Origin: Poecilobothrus nobilitatus
Lineage: Eukaryota > Arthropoda > Insecta > Diptera > Dolichopodidae
Direction: 5' to 3'
NCBI GenBank assembly: GCA_947095535.1
Contig: OX352774.1
Span: 263,907,843-263,971,842 of the forward strand
DNA: 64,000 nucleotides
In this document: piece by piece, positions 12,538-24,804 of the stretch
Layout: each line of letters begins with the position of its first letter
How positions within the stretch are numbered: position 1 is the stretch's first letter
Notes under the pieces: model-generated
Told to the model about the DNA's origin: nothing
Database searches by the model: none
The model's input: only the letters and a program-made list of their open reading frames with translations
Position numbers and translations under genes: made by a program

Positions 12538-13610
12538 TCTATTATATAAAGCAAAAAGTGTGTTTGTTTGTTTGTTATTTATGCATTCCTACACAATGTG
12601 CCCAATTATAATCAAAATTTTGTAAGATTTTTTCTCTAAACATTAAAGCGTACACTATTTTTGAGATCCGGTATCCTGTTCCGACACCTAGAAATGTAGT
12701 TCCTTACTAAAGCAGTTCGCTCGAATAATACGATCAGGATTCCTTAATCCGTTTCGGCACACGTATCTGTCAAAAAACACATCTTTTCGAATCTTGTCCA
12801 ATTTCACAGGCTGATTTAATGGTTTTAAAAACCAAGTTTGAGAAATTTTTGGAAGTTTCGTTAACCCGTTTGAACGCTATGACTTTTAAAATAAAATTTT
12901 TGTTTTTTCATGAACATTCATGCGCCGACCTTTCAAAACAAAATTCTATCTGATTGGTGTTCCATTTTGTAGAGTGGTTTAATTGCTTTAAAGATCAAGT
13001 AACCGATCGTTTTCAATTTACGGGGTGCTTTAATGGCTGTAAACAAGAAGTTTGATAAATTTATGACACCCCTTAAGCGCGTTAACGACACCCCTTTTAG
13101 CGCTGACACATTTTAAAGAAATTTTCATGATCATATATTGTTCGATCGATTGAGTTCAAATTTTACAAAAACGTAGATTCTCAGCATATAATTTCGCTGG
13201 ATTAATATGATCATATGTTTACCTCATCGCTGATAATATGTTTACCTCTTCTGGCACATTAATCTGTCAAACATTTTTTTAACGAAATCGTATGCAATTT
13301 TACAGGATACTACTTTTAAAGAAATGTTCATCTCTTTATGATCATATCAATACATTTATGTTGCATTTATATGATTCAGTTCAAATTTTGTTAAAACGTA
13401 ATTTATTGTCAAAAGAGGCGGCTGTATTACAATTTGATTGCAATTCCTTAGCTCATTTCGGCATGTCATTCTGTCAAAATAATATTTCTAACCGAATCCA
13501 GTCTAATTTTGCTGGTTGCTTTATTGACTTTAAATAATAATCGTGAAGATTTTTTCAAAGTTCTGTAAACCTATTCCGGCACTACGACAATTTAAAAGAT
13601 TAAAAATGAT
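12538..13610 (+). mobile_element. Helitron-like non-autonomous element with internal repeats
   Basis: The left end reads A^TCTATTATATAAAGC followed by a (TGTT)n tract at 12561-12576. This is the arrangement seen at many insect Helitron 5' ends (TC start after a host A, AT-rich leader, GTTT/GTCT microsatellite). The body is less AT-rich than its surroundings and contains diverged internal repeats. CGGCAC/TGGCAC followed by ATCTGTCAAA recurs near 12757 and 13247, with a variant near 13456. ATGATCATAT with a following GTTCAAATTTT block recurs near 13126 and 13336, about 210 bp apart. No transposase frame is present, and the 81-codon open frame at 13292-13537 lies inside the repeats. I could not find a convincing 3' hairpin plus CTRR end; a CTAG-T at 13759-13762 lacks a clear hairpin. 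The right boundary is therefore approximate. Confidence 0.5.
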
Positions 13611-16600
13611 TGACCATTTCCATCTATAAATATATATTAATAATTTAAATATTTAAATTTAATTTAATTAATGTAAAAACAATAGCTAAGGATTTCTGTT
13701 CCAAAAAATTAACAATATACTCCGAATCTCCTGCCTACTACCTACTAGAGGACTTCTGCTAGTATTTACTATATCTAACTAGATTCCCAAAAACTTCTAA
13801 GAATTGGTTCCGCCAGTAATTTCATAACATTATAACATTGTATGGCCATATTTTTAGAGTAATATTTTTATTCGTAATACTCACATATTTTTGTTTTTAA
13901 CTGTATATGCTATAAAGAAGTGAAAATATATTGCAGATAAATTTTCTACTTTTCATTAAATTTCAAATTATTGTATTAAAGTGTGATGATAAAATTGTTT
14001 AACAGTAATTTTTATTTTAACATTTATATAGAGTTCACAAGTTCCATATTTTTGTGGACTTTTTTCTTTCTTTTTATTGTCTCAATTTTTTGTAAGTCAC
14101 CTTTTTAAAAGTCAAAAAGTTAAAATGATGAATTGGAAAAAAATTTTATTCTGTCGAATATATTTGGATTATTTTTTTTATTGATAATGAAATTTATAAA
14201 TGATCTTTTAGCAATATATAAAAAATTACTTTTATACTTATAAAAAATAATTTATTTGATTTTTTTTTTTCTAAAAGAATAAAATTTATATTATGGTCTT
14301 TTTCATCCAGAATGACATATTATAAGAAAAGCTATAAATTTGAATGGATTTTGAGAAACAAAAAATTTTATTATTTAATTTTAGTTAAAAATATTATTTG
14401 ATTCGATTCAAAATTAAATATAAATATTTTTTTCTTATTTAGTAATATAAAATGTTTAAGAAGGAAAAGATACTTATGTATGTTTAAAACACTTAAGTAT
14501 CAACTATTAAATTTTTTATTATTAATTTCTAATAATTATAAATGCTATTTAGGTTCAAATAAAGAATATATCAAAAATAAAACGTTTTAATGATTTTATT
14601 TCATTGAATTCTGATTTTGTAGAATCTAAATTGAAAATTAAACTTAATATAAAAAATTTTAATATTTTTTTTTCTTTCGAGAGGTGTTTAGGTCTTTAAA
14701 AGACACTAAAAGAATCTGATCCTCTTGATAGTACAGGATTTTCACACTGAAGTGGGATGTTGACAGATTCAACATATTATATACTTAAGCACATACTTTT
14801 TTTAATAAAAGTAAACTACAATAATTATCTCAAAATTTTATATAATAGGAAGCAATTAAAAAGTAACTGCCGAGTAACTGTCTTTTAAAGTCTCTTTAGT
14901 TTTCAACAGGTTGGCTACGGAATTGCCTCAAAAAATCAAAATTTAATGGCAATAGTAGAGGCTGCCACCCCAAAACCAGCTTAACAAATTATTGAAACCC
15001 TGATTTTTGTAACTAACTATAAAATCCCTCCTAATACAAAATTTCGCATACACATATAATTATATAAATATTCTGAAAAATGGCAATATCCTAATTTTGT
15101 TACCACCTAAAAGATCACCAACCACTTCTTATATATTTTTTTACATGCATATTTTGTAGAATAGAACGTTTCCTTATGGAATTTGTTTTGTGGATTTTTT
15201 TAAAAATTTTTTTTCATTATTTGGAATTTTATAACTTCGGAATTTTCATTTTTGGAATTATAACATCATACCTTTTTAAACAGATTTTTTATTTAACAAC
15301 TCAAATTGTAACATCATTTTAAAATGTATCTTAATATAGAATGAATAAGCCAAGTATACTTAGTGAATCTTAAACTGTATTAAATGAGGACATAATGGTT
15401 TATAAGCTATTGGTTTAATGTTAATTAACTTATTATGAAGGCCAAATAAAATAAATTACATGATTATTTTTTACAGAGGACATTAAATATATTAAAATTC
15501 AATTCCATCGTACTCATTTAAAAATCATTTAAAAAAAATTCGTTTAATTCCTTTGAAAAAGAGGTTTAATGTTAATGAAAAAAAGTTGCATTTTTTGATG
15601 AAAAAAGTATAATAGGTATGATATAAAATATTTGATGAAACTCTAAATACTGAGAATCACGACAAGCAAATTAAAAATACTAAAACCAATTTTATTATGT
15701 AAATATTTTGATCTGTCACTAAAATAATAAAATTTAATTTAATTTTTTTTTTTTGTTTACGATACAAAATAGTGTCTAACAAAATAATTCGAAGAAAAAA
15801 TTCGAAAAATTGAAAGTCTTTTTTATAAATTTATAATGCTGTTATTTTGGCTAGAAAAAAGTCGTTATCACTTTTAAAAATACTGTAGTGGAGCATGCCC
15901 TTAATTTAATAAAAACTAAAATACATTTTATGTATTTTATACTTATCTACTTATTTTATTTTCAACTATAAATTAAAAAAAAAAAAAAATTTATTAACTG
16001 AGATTTCATTACAATTTCGTTCAAATTTCTTTAATCTGCTTTCATACCCTTTGTTCTTTAAGTACAAATGTAATAATGGTATAAATTGCTTAAGACAAAT
16101 TTTCTTTTAAAATCTTATTTTTCGAAATTTTTTTTTTTTAGTATAATTTGATTAATATTTAAATTGATTAAAACTTTTTCGTTGTCATTTAATAATTTTT
16201 AAGTGAGTTGTACTCAAAATGTCAAAAAGTTCAATCAAAATGTCAAACTAAAAAAAATTTTTTTTAAAAGTTATTTTAATTATGAATCAAATTAATTGTT
16301 ATTAAAGTTATGCAATGAAATTATGGTTTAATAAATTTTGTTGATAAAAATTTTTTTTTTTAATTAAATTAATTTATAAACTCATATGACAATTTTTTTT
16401 TTTTTGTTTATGTTTTTTTTTAATAATTAAAATGGAAATTCTAATTGCTTTTTAAATATAAAATAATCAAAATAAAGTGGAGAGAAATAAAATAAAATGG
16501 AGAAAAGTTAAAAATAAAGTTTTTCACTATTATTATTAATTTTTTTTTTGTTTTTTTATTTTGTTGTGTTTTTATATTTAACAGGATAATGAAATAAGTG

Positions 16601-19600
16601 ATAAAAATATAAAAATGAAATAATTTAATAATGTAATTTAATCTTTTTGCCTTCAAGAAAAGTGTTTCGCTTTTAATATAAATTAAAAACTTTTGTTTTT
16701 AGATTTTCTTTTTATTTTTATTATAATTTTTTTTTTTTTTTTGTATTATCCAGGTTGTCACTTAATATAAAAAACTTCATTTCACTTCTATCTTGATCAG
16801 AAAAGACAAAAAAAAAAAAAACTAAAAAAAGTTTTTCTCGTAGTTTTTTATTTTTATTTTTCATTTATTCATTTTTTTTTTTTTTATTACAATAAAAATA
16901 ATAATAGTGGCAGGGAGGTGCAACAGTACTAAAGTTTTTGAAGAAAATCAGAACAAAAAAAAAACCTGTAAAAAATATTTAAGACACCGTGGACACATAG
17001 ACGAAAATAGTTTAGTAATGAAAAGATAATATAAGTTGTCTAATAAGAATTTTGAAGAATGTTCAATCTAAATAATAGGTATTACTATGGTATGGTGATA
17101 AAATGCTAATGAATTTTCAAAAGAATTATTTTAAATTTTTACAGTAAAGGCAATTTATTCGAACAAAAATATTTGTATTATCACACGATCCGCATAGGTT
17201 CCAAATAGATATGATAATAATTTTAAATGTATAAGAAGCTTCAAATATATATAATAAAGATCTGAAATATTAATTTCTGTGCAAAGGATTGACCATAGTT
17301 TTGTAACATGAAACATGTCAGATTTTTGTTCAATACTGTACTAATTAAATAAAACATAAATATTTATAACCATTATTAATTTTTAAATATAGAATTAAAA
17401 AAAAAATTGTTTATTATAGAAAGTTTTGTTTATTTTGAAAATCTGTTATAAGCGTTACATAAATTTTTATAACATTATTAATAATTGAAATTTTATTTGC
17501 CTTTAACAGAAGTGTAAAAACACCAAAAACAAACTAACTTTAAAAAATACAAAAAAAAAAACAAATAGCAAACATTTTGTGCTGGCACATCCGATAAAAA
17601 CTTGAAAAACAAAAATACAGTTAAGAGTGACAACACAAGACAACAGAAAAAAAAATGACAAAAGAATTTAACAGAAACAAAGACAACAACAAATTTAATA
17701 CAGTAAATAAAAACTGCAACAAAAAAAAACAAAAAAACAAAAAATAGTTAAGAAAAACAAAAAAGAAAACTACTGAAAAAACTGTATACAACTTTTACTT
17801 GTGAAAATAATACAAGGATTCAGGGACTTTTGAAAAACCCCACTAAGAAAAATGAAAATGAATGAAAATTTCATGAAAAAGTTGCAAAAAAAAATAAAAA
17901 AAAACACTAACACAAATTTCATAAACAAAAGTTAAGACACCAAAAGAAAATTTTCTTGAAAGTAAAACCTAATCCACAATTTTGTGTTCTCCAATAATGT
18001 GTTGTGTTGTGGTTTTAAATGTGTATTTGATGGTATTTAATGTTATTTTGTAACATGGCCAACAAAAACAACATAACTATCCATTAAAATGTCATATAAA
18101 AAAGCCAAAAGAATTTAAAAGAAAAAAAAAAGTTTTCCATAAAGCATAGCCAAGCATTTCTTTTATTGTCTTTTTTTTTTTTTTTTTCTTGGTGGGAATT
18201 TTAGATGAAGAAGTTTTGGATATTATAAATAGAATAACTGTTATGATCAGCCCAATCGCATCTACTCCCTACCATATAATATAATTTTAAGATTTTCATT
18301 TTGTTTTGTTTTTTTTTTTCCTAAAATAGTTTTCTAAAAGTTGTAAATTTTTCATATAAAACGAAAATGTGTAGATTCATTTGTATTCGTATGTGTGAGT
18401 GTAAAAAGTTTATAAGAAAATAGTTTTTGAATCCAGACACTAAAACTACTAAATTTATAAACTTTGAATATTTAACACCTACATATTATCAAGCAAAAAA
18501 AAAATATATTGTTAAACTTAAGTTTGTAAAATAATTGTGTGTGGTTTTAAAATAGTCATTGTATTTTCAAGTGTGGAAATATTATTTCGTTTTTGTTTAG
18601 TATTAAAAGAAAAGAGTAAATTCTAATTTTATTTTCTTTTCGTTTATTTAAAGTTCAGAGGTAACCAGAAATAAAATAATTTAGAATGTTTACAGAAATA
18701 ATTTTTTATTATATATTTGTAAAATTAGAAAATTTGGCGTATATCTTAATTTTGATATGAACGTATAGCGTTGAGAGTAAAAGTTTTAAATTTTTCTAAG
18801 CTGAATAAAACAAAACATGAATGCAGAAAAATAAAAATTTAGATTAATTGTACTTTATCCCTTAGGAGTATCATATTTCTTAAGAGCTTCAATCTTAATA
18901 ATTAAAAGTAAGATATTGTTTTTTTTAGATTAAATTAAAGAGAATTTTATAATATGATAACTATAAAATTAAGATTTAGACAGATTCATTTTACTGTATC
19001 TTTTCTGTCCCTTCTTCTGTTAATAAATTACTTTGTCAACTTCGTTTTTGTTAGTCGGTAGACGGATCCCCGTCTTATTATCTTATGTAAATTATTAACA
19101 TTCATAGTGCTTCTCTTTCGTTTTTTCATTAAGTTTGAATCATTACATCTGTTCATATTTCGATTTAAAACATTTTAAAGTTTCTAGGATAAGGTTGATG
19201 ATAGTATCCTTAGTTTCTATTTAAGTATCTACAAAATTTAGAATCAAAATAAAATTATTTCTTTTTAATTTCAATGTAATTACATATATATATACATATA
19301 TATACATATAGTTTTTTATTATATACCATCTCATACTTATATTACATTACATATGTAAATTTCTATATAATATAAAACATTTTAAATAATTCGTATATGT
19401 TTCCTGTTTTTACATCCTTTCATAAACACATTCTTGTAATATCCCAATTAAATTTAAATTCCTAAATTTTAAAAACTTTTCCAATAAATTTCACTTTTTG
19501 TGTTTATAATTAAATCCTTTTTTGCTTAACTTAAACTTTCATATTATTAGGATATTCCCCTTAAAAAAACATCTCCTGTTTTTTTCTTCTTGTTTATTTT

Positions 19601-22600
19601 GTTGGCTTAAACAAATCAATTAACTTTTTAACTAAAAGTAAATTATTTTCAAATAAAACTGCAAAAAAAAAACCTCAACCTTAGAGAAAATAATTTTTTT
19701 TTACATTCTGTAAATAAAAATTTGCCAAAAAAAAAATAAGAGAAGAAAAGCAAAAACAAAAAAAAAAATTTAATTTTTACAAAAAAAAAATGCTAAAATG
19801 TTATAAAAAAGCCAAAACTCATGGCAAATCCCGTGGGTTGCCAATCAAAAGAGCACAACATAATAAAAAGGTTATTGAATAAGCAATTTTGTGGTCCAAA
19901 AACAGAGAAAAAAATCATCTCTTAGTTTCCAGCATGTTTACAATTCCTTAAAACATGAAAACTTCAACAAAATTTTAACAAACTCAGAAATAATAATAAA
20001 TACAAGTTAGGCAAAAAAGAGAAAGAAATATGTTTTAATATTAAAAAAAAAAAAAAAAAAAGAGAGAGAGGAAGCCAATAAGAAAATTCAAATTGTACTC
20101 GCTAGAGATTTTGTTTGGTTTCTTGGTTTTCTTGTAGGGCTAGTTGTTACTTGTTAGTTTCAAAAAAAAAAAAAAAAAAATAAGCATTTTGAGAGAAAAT
20201 TGAAAAAAAAGGAAAAGTAAAAATAAACAAAGAAAGAAAAAAAAAAACAAAAAATAAAACTATATAAAAGAATTTATAGAAAAAAAAATCAAAAGAAAAA
20301 AAAAACATAAACAGTTACAATATAATAAAAATTGACTTGTCTTAGAATATCATATCATATGGAAAGGTTTTCCCAAGTTAATATCTTAAATATAAATTTG
20401 TTTAAAATAATTTTTTTTTTTTGTTATAAAAAAGAAATAATAAACCTTAAAAAGAATAAAACTCAATCTAACTATGATTTTAATAAAGTACTTGCCAAAA
20501 CATGACACAATAAAGTAAAACTAATTATTCAAAATATTATGTAAATATGTATGTTCTCACATGGAAATCAATTAATAGTTTGCAACTCACTAGAAAAAAA
20601 ATTGCAAGTGAGTCAGCAGTTAACTTGATATCTTTCCAGTTGTCCAGTTTTATCTTTCATAATTCAAATTGCATATTGATTTTAAACATTTTAAAATTTT
20701 TACTATTACTAAAAGTTTAAGTGCCCTAGCTTCAACAATATTTTATATTTCATGAACCACAACTATGATACCTAGTATCTTCTGCCTAACGGTCTACTAC
20801 TACATGCTTATATAGTATACAGTAATTATGATGTTTACCGAAAAACTTAACAGATTACAGAGTAAGAAGCAAATATAAATGAGTAAACGGTTTAACCCAA
20901 TATTCACACTAAACGAAAAAATTTGATTTATTTATTTTAAGCAATGGTGGTAAATATTTAATATTTAACTAAGTAGTAATAGAATTCATATTTTAACTTA
21001 GAACGCTTAATAAATATAACAACGCATTAAATATTTTCTATATTGCTCTATCATTTAGTGAACATATAATTTACACTGTCTTTTTTCGGTTCGAATAAAT
21101 GAAGCCAATCTAAGAATTTGTATAATCGTAATAAAGTTAGGTATAGTGATGTTTCGTTAATGTTAAATCTTTGAAAATAAAAAAAAAAATCGGCATTTAT
21201 TGAATTTAATAAAAAGTTTTAAACTAATTCTACTATTTTCAAAAAAAAAAAAAAATTCGAAACGAGTTTTTACATTGCACTGTATATAACACATTTTTAA
21301 ATTATAGATCCAGAATTTCTTTATTTTATTTATTTACTTGTTCCTTGTTTAAAAAACTAAAAAAAAAAAAGAAACGAAACCCTTAGATTACGCAATCTGT
21401 TAAAAGATTTAAAAATTCAAAATAAAAAAAAAATTGAGAATATTTAGAGAAATATAGATAGAGCCCAAAAGTAGAAGAGGAGAAAAAAAAACAGAAAAAT
21501 ATAAAAAAAAAAAACAAAATAAAAAAAAAAAGTTATATAAAAATTATTGAGACTTTTTCCCAATTGTGACTTTATTTTTTGATAGATGCATGTATCATAG
21601 ATGGCAGGTTCATTCAGACGTTAATATGTCTGTGAATTTGGGATTACATTCAACTAAATTCATTGGTAAAAAATTTTATTTTGTGTGTTTTTTTATTATG
21701 GTATTATTTTGAGTATAAAAAATAACTGTCAAATATTATTTGATGATATCTGAAAATGTCTAGAATGAATTCATTTTAGTTTTCGATACCATATTTATTT
21801 ACTCAACTCTAAAGAGTCCAATTTAGATATAACTAAATCTACTCATATATAATATATTTATATGTATACAATATAATATACATATATTTTTTTGTCTAAT
21901 TTATTTAAATATTTAAATACTTGTATATTTTATATTATTTGCATTCTTTTTATATTTAAAGTTCTTTTCTTTTCATTTAAATTTTTGCTAATGGCATTAT
22001 ACACATACATATATAATATATAGTTATGTTTGGATAGAAACTAATGGTTGGTTTTTCAATTTGAAAGGATGTCATTTTGGAGAGATTTCTCATGAGAGTT
22101 TCAATGAAAAATATTTAGCTTTTGATTTTTAAATTTTTATTCACTAAGTGAGTAAATAAATTTTAATAAAAAAAAAAATAAATAAAATAAATGAAATTAA
22201 GTGTTATAAATTTTAAGTATCTGGTAATTTGATTGACAAGTGAAATATATGTCAAAAAGTATTTTATTTATATTTTTGTTTGTGTGGTTTGTTTTTTTTT
22301 TTTTCAAAAAATTTTAGTAGAATATTATAAATTAAAGGAAATAAAAGAATAGCGGAAACAAAACTATATTGTTATAAATTAAAATTTTAAAAAGGAATTT
22401 AATAGTTTGTCTATTCATATTACGTTTAATTCCAAAACGTACAACTAATTTTAATTAAATTTATGAGAAAAATTTCTCTGAATAAAAAAGGAGTCATTCT
22501 ACTATTTATTTATCTATTATGTTTTAATAGTTAGATGACATATGCTTCCACTTTAGTTTTCTTTCTAGATAAATGGTTTCTCCAGCGGTTGATTGCAAAT

Positions 22601-24495
22601 TTTGCAAAAGCATTATTGCTACACGCAAATGGTTCATAAATTAATTTGTTTTGGTTTAACCTCATTCCAAGACGGCAACTCATAAATTAATTTTGCATTC
22701 AAGTTTCCATAAACTAAGAGAAATCCCATAACAAACTTAATATTGATTTTATTTAACCTGTGCTGATATGATGTCCTAATTGAGTACAAAATTTGCATAA
22801 GATTTGATTTTAATTAAGAAGTTCTCTGTATAAATTTATTATGGATTTATGTGGCATACTTCAATCTGGCATATTTAATTTTAAAATTGAAAATTTTACT
22901 CATAATTATTCTTTTTTTGTTAAAGCCATTCCTGTTTTTGACAACAAATATTAATTTACTCCTCATTATTGTTAAGCTCTACTACACGAGTTGTTATTAA
23001 TTTAAATAAATAAAAGCAAAATATTTTTCCTATATTATAATATTTTTAAAAATATTCAATAGATATGCTAAAACAATTTTACAATAAAGAAATAAACAAT
23101 CAATAAAATACAATTAATTTTTCTAAACGATTAAACACATATTGTTTATATATTTTTATGTTTGAAGTAAATTGATTTTAAATAAGTTGTCGATAGGATC
23201 TAATTTTTGTTTTTAGTGAATTAACCTAATCTTGGCTTTATTTTTTTTTCTTTTCCTTTTTTTTCTAAAATAGCAATAGATATTATACTTAAATATCTAT
23301 TGAATATATTAAAGAAAATCCCCTAAAGGTCATGCCACTCGATTTGCCTTTTATCTATTCTATTTTTACAGCAAATAATCAACTTATCATTACCAAGGTC
23401 TAAATAAAAAACAAAATTAGAAATTGAAAAACCAAGGTAAAAAAACAATTTATTTTGCTTTTATATACAAAAAAAAAAAAAATTTAACATTTAAGAATTC
23501 TTAATCTTCCTACTTCTTTCATTCCTGTACATGGTGTCAAGGAATTTTTTTTACTTCACTTCTTTTGATCTAAGATCAATTGCGATGCTTTTTTAATGCT
23601 GTTGTTTATGTTACAAAACAACAAAAAAATATAAATTTTCACCTGAAGTCACCTTTTTAATGCTACTGACATAAAGCAACAATTCTTTTATACAATTTGT
23701 GTGGATGTTGATTATTAGCTAGTGATAGTGATATGTGGTAGTGGATGTATTTAATGTAAAATGTTTTTTTTTTTTTTTACAATTTCTTTTATGATGGGGA
23801 ATGGAGTTGTTTTGATTTTGGTATTCTTTAAATGAAAGTTGACGAGAAAAACATTAAGTTCAAAAGAATTTTTTAAAAAGAACCTTTGAATGAAAAATTT
23901 GGGGAAAAAGTTAATTTACAGTATCGTTGACAATATTCTAAACAAAAAAAAAAAAATGTGTAGGTTTATAAATCTTGAACCATGATAACTGTAAAAGAAA
24001 AGTGTAGATAAAATTGTTGTAGAAATAAGTGAGAAATTGTCATCGTCTTAATTCAAGTAATTAAAGTTTAGTATTTTTTAGAAAATGTCTGAATACTTTT
24101 TTCTATAAAAAATATATGTTTCAAGAAAAAATTATACTAATTTTCTTCTCAACCTTCCCATTACACACAAAAGGTTTTCGCTTGGTTAATCTTTCCTTTT
24201 GACAATATCAAATATTTTTCTTTTTATCTGCGGGATGTCACTGCAATCAAACACAATTACAGTGTAATTCTTTATTAAAATGTATCACACAATGTTCACT
24301 GTTCAGCCATTACCAAAATCTTGACAAAAAAAAAACCTGCTCTTGAAACTCTAAAATTCTTCCTGCTTATCCATAAGATTATGAAAAAACTGATCTAGGC
24401 AATTTTTGTCAGATATGGGATAGTGCATTGAATTATCAATTAAATTAATTTGGTCTTAGCTAATATTAATGAAAGTCAATAATTCTGCAAAATTC
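13611..24495. other. Long AT-rich spacer, no gene seen
   Basis: This 10.9-kb stretch shows no coding pattern on either strand. The top strand is strongly A-rich with CAAAA-type words at about 17480-18130 and 19650-20330, and T-rich in much of 16100-16900 and 18160-18330. The short open frames here (for example 17493-17732 on the minus strand) are Phe/Leu/Val-rich artefacts of that composition. A small imperfect hairpin lies at 19822-19843 and another, AGACGG/CCGTCT, near 19061-19076. No mobile-element ends were recognised. Confidence 0.6.
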
Positions 24496-24608
24496 AAACA
24501 AATGAGATACTGGCAAATTAAATACAGTCAATGATCAGAAAATACAAGCAAGAGCAAATGAAATACAGCCAATACAGGAAATACAGGCAAATGAAATACA
24601 GACATATG
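24496..24608. repeat. Degenerate minisatellite of GAAATACAGGCAAAT-like units
   Basis: Words of the type AAATACAG, AATACAGG and GCAAATGAAATACAG recur about six or seven times with irregular spacing of roughly 11-19 bp. No reading frame or promoter feature is associated with it. It lies just upstream of an ATAACG repeat and the perfect palindrome at 24755. Confidence 0.6.
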
Positions 24609-24683
24609 ACGTGACGTGGGCGTAGGCATTTTTTCTTCGTATTAAATTAGTGATTTTAAATTCGTCACTTTTCGTTCTTTATA

Positions 24684-24704
24684 GATAACGATAACGATAA
24701 CGAT
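24684..24704. repeat. Short (ATAACG)n hexamer repeat
   Basis: Three consecutive ATAACG-type hexamers are followed by a diverged fourth unit (ATGACG). The repeat is about 50 bp from the perfect palindrome, so it may belong to the same inserted element. Confidence 0.6.
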
Positions 24705-24754
24705 GACGTGATTTTGATTTTTTTTTTAATTTTTATTCTTTTTACGTTCGTTTT

Positions 24755-24804
24755 AATCGTTCTCAGAGATATTATGTATATACATAATATCTCTGAGAAC
24801 GATT
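24755..24804. repeat. Perfect 50-bp palindrome
   Basis: Two 25-base arms meet with no spacer at 24779/24780. The left arm begins AATCGTTCTCAGAGATATTA and the right arm is its exact complement read backwards. Pairing stops at 24754/24805. Spacerless perfect palindromes of this length are unstable and rarely persist, so this is either young or maintained. As RNA it would form a continuous duplex with only the central bases opened. No flanking target duplication was found. Confidence 0.9.
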
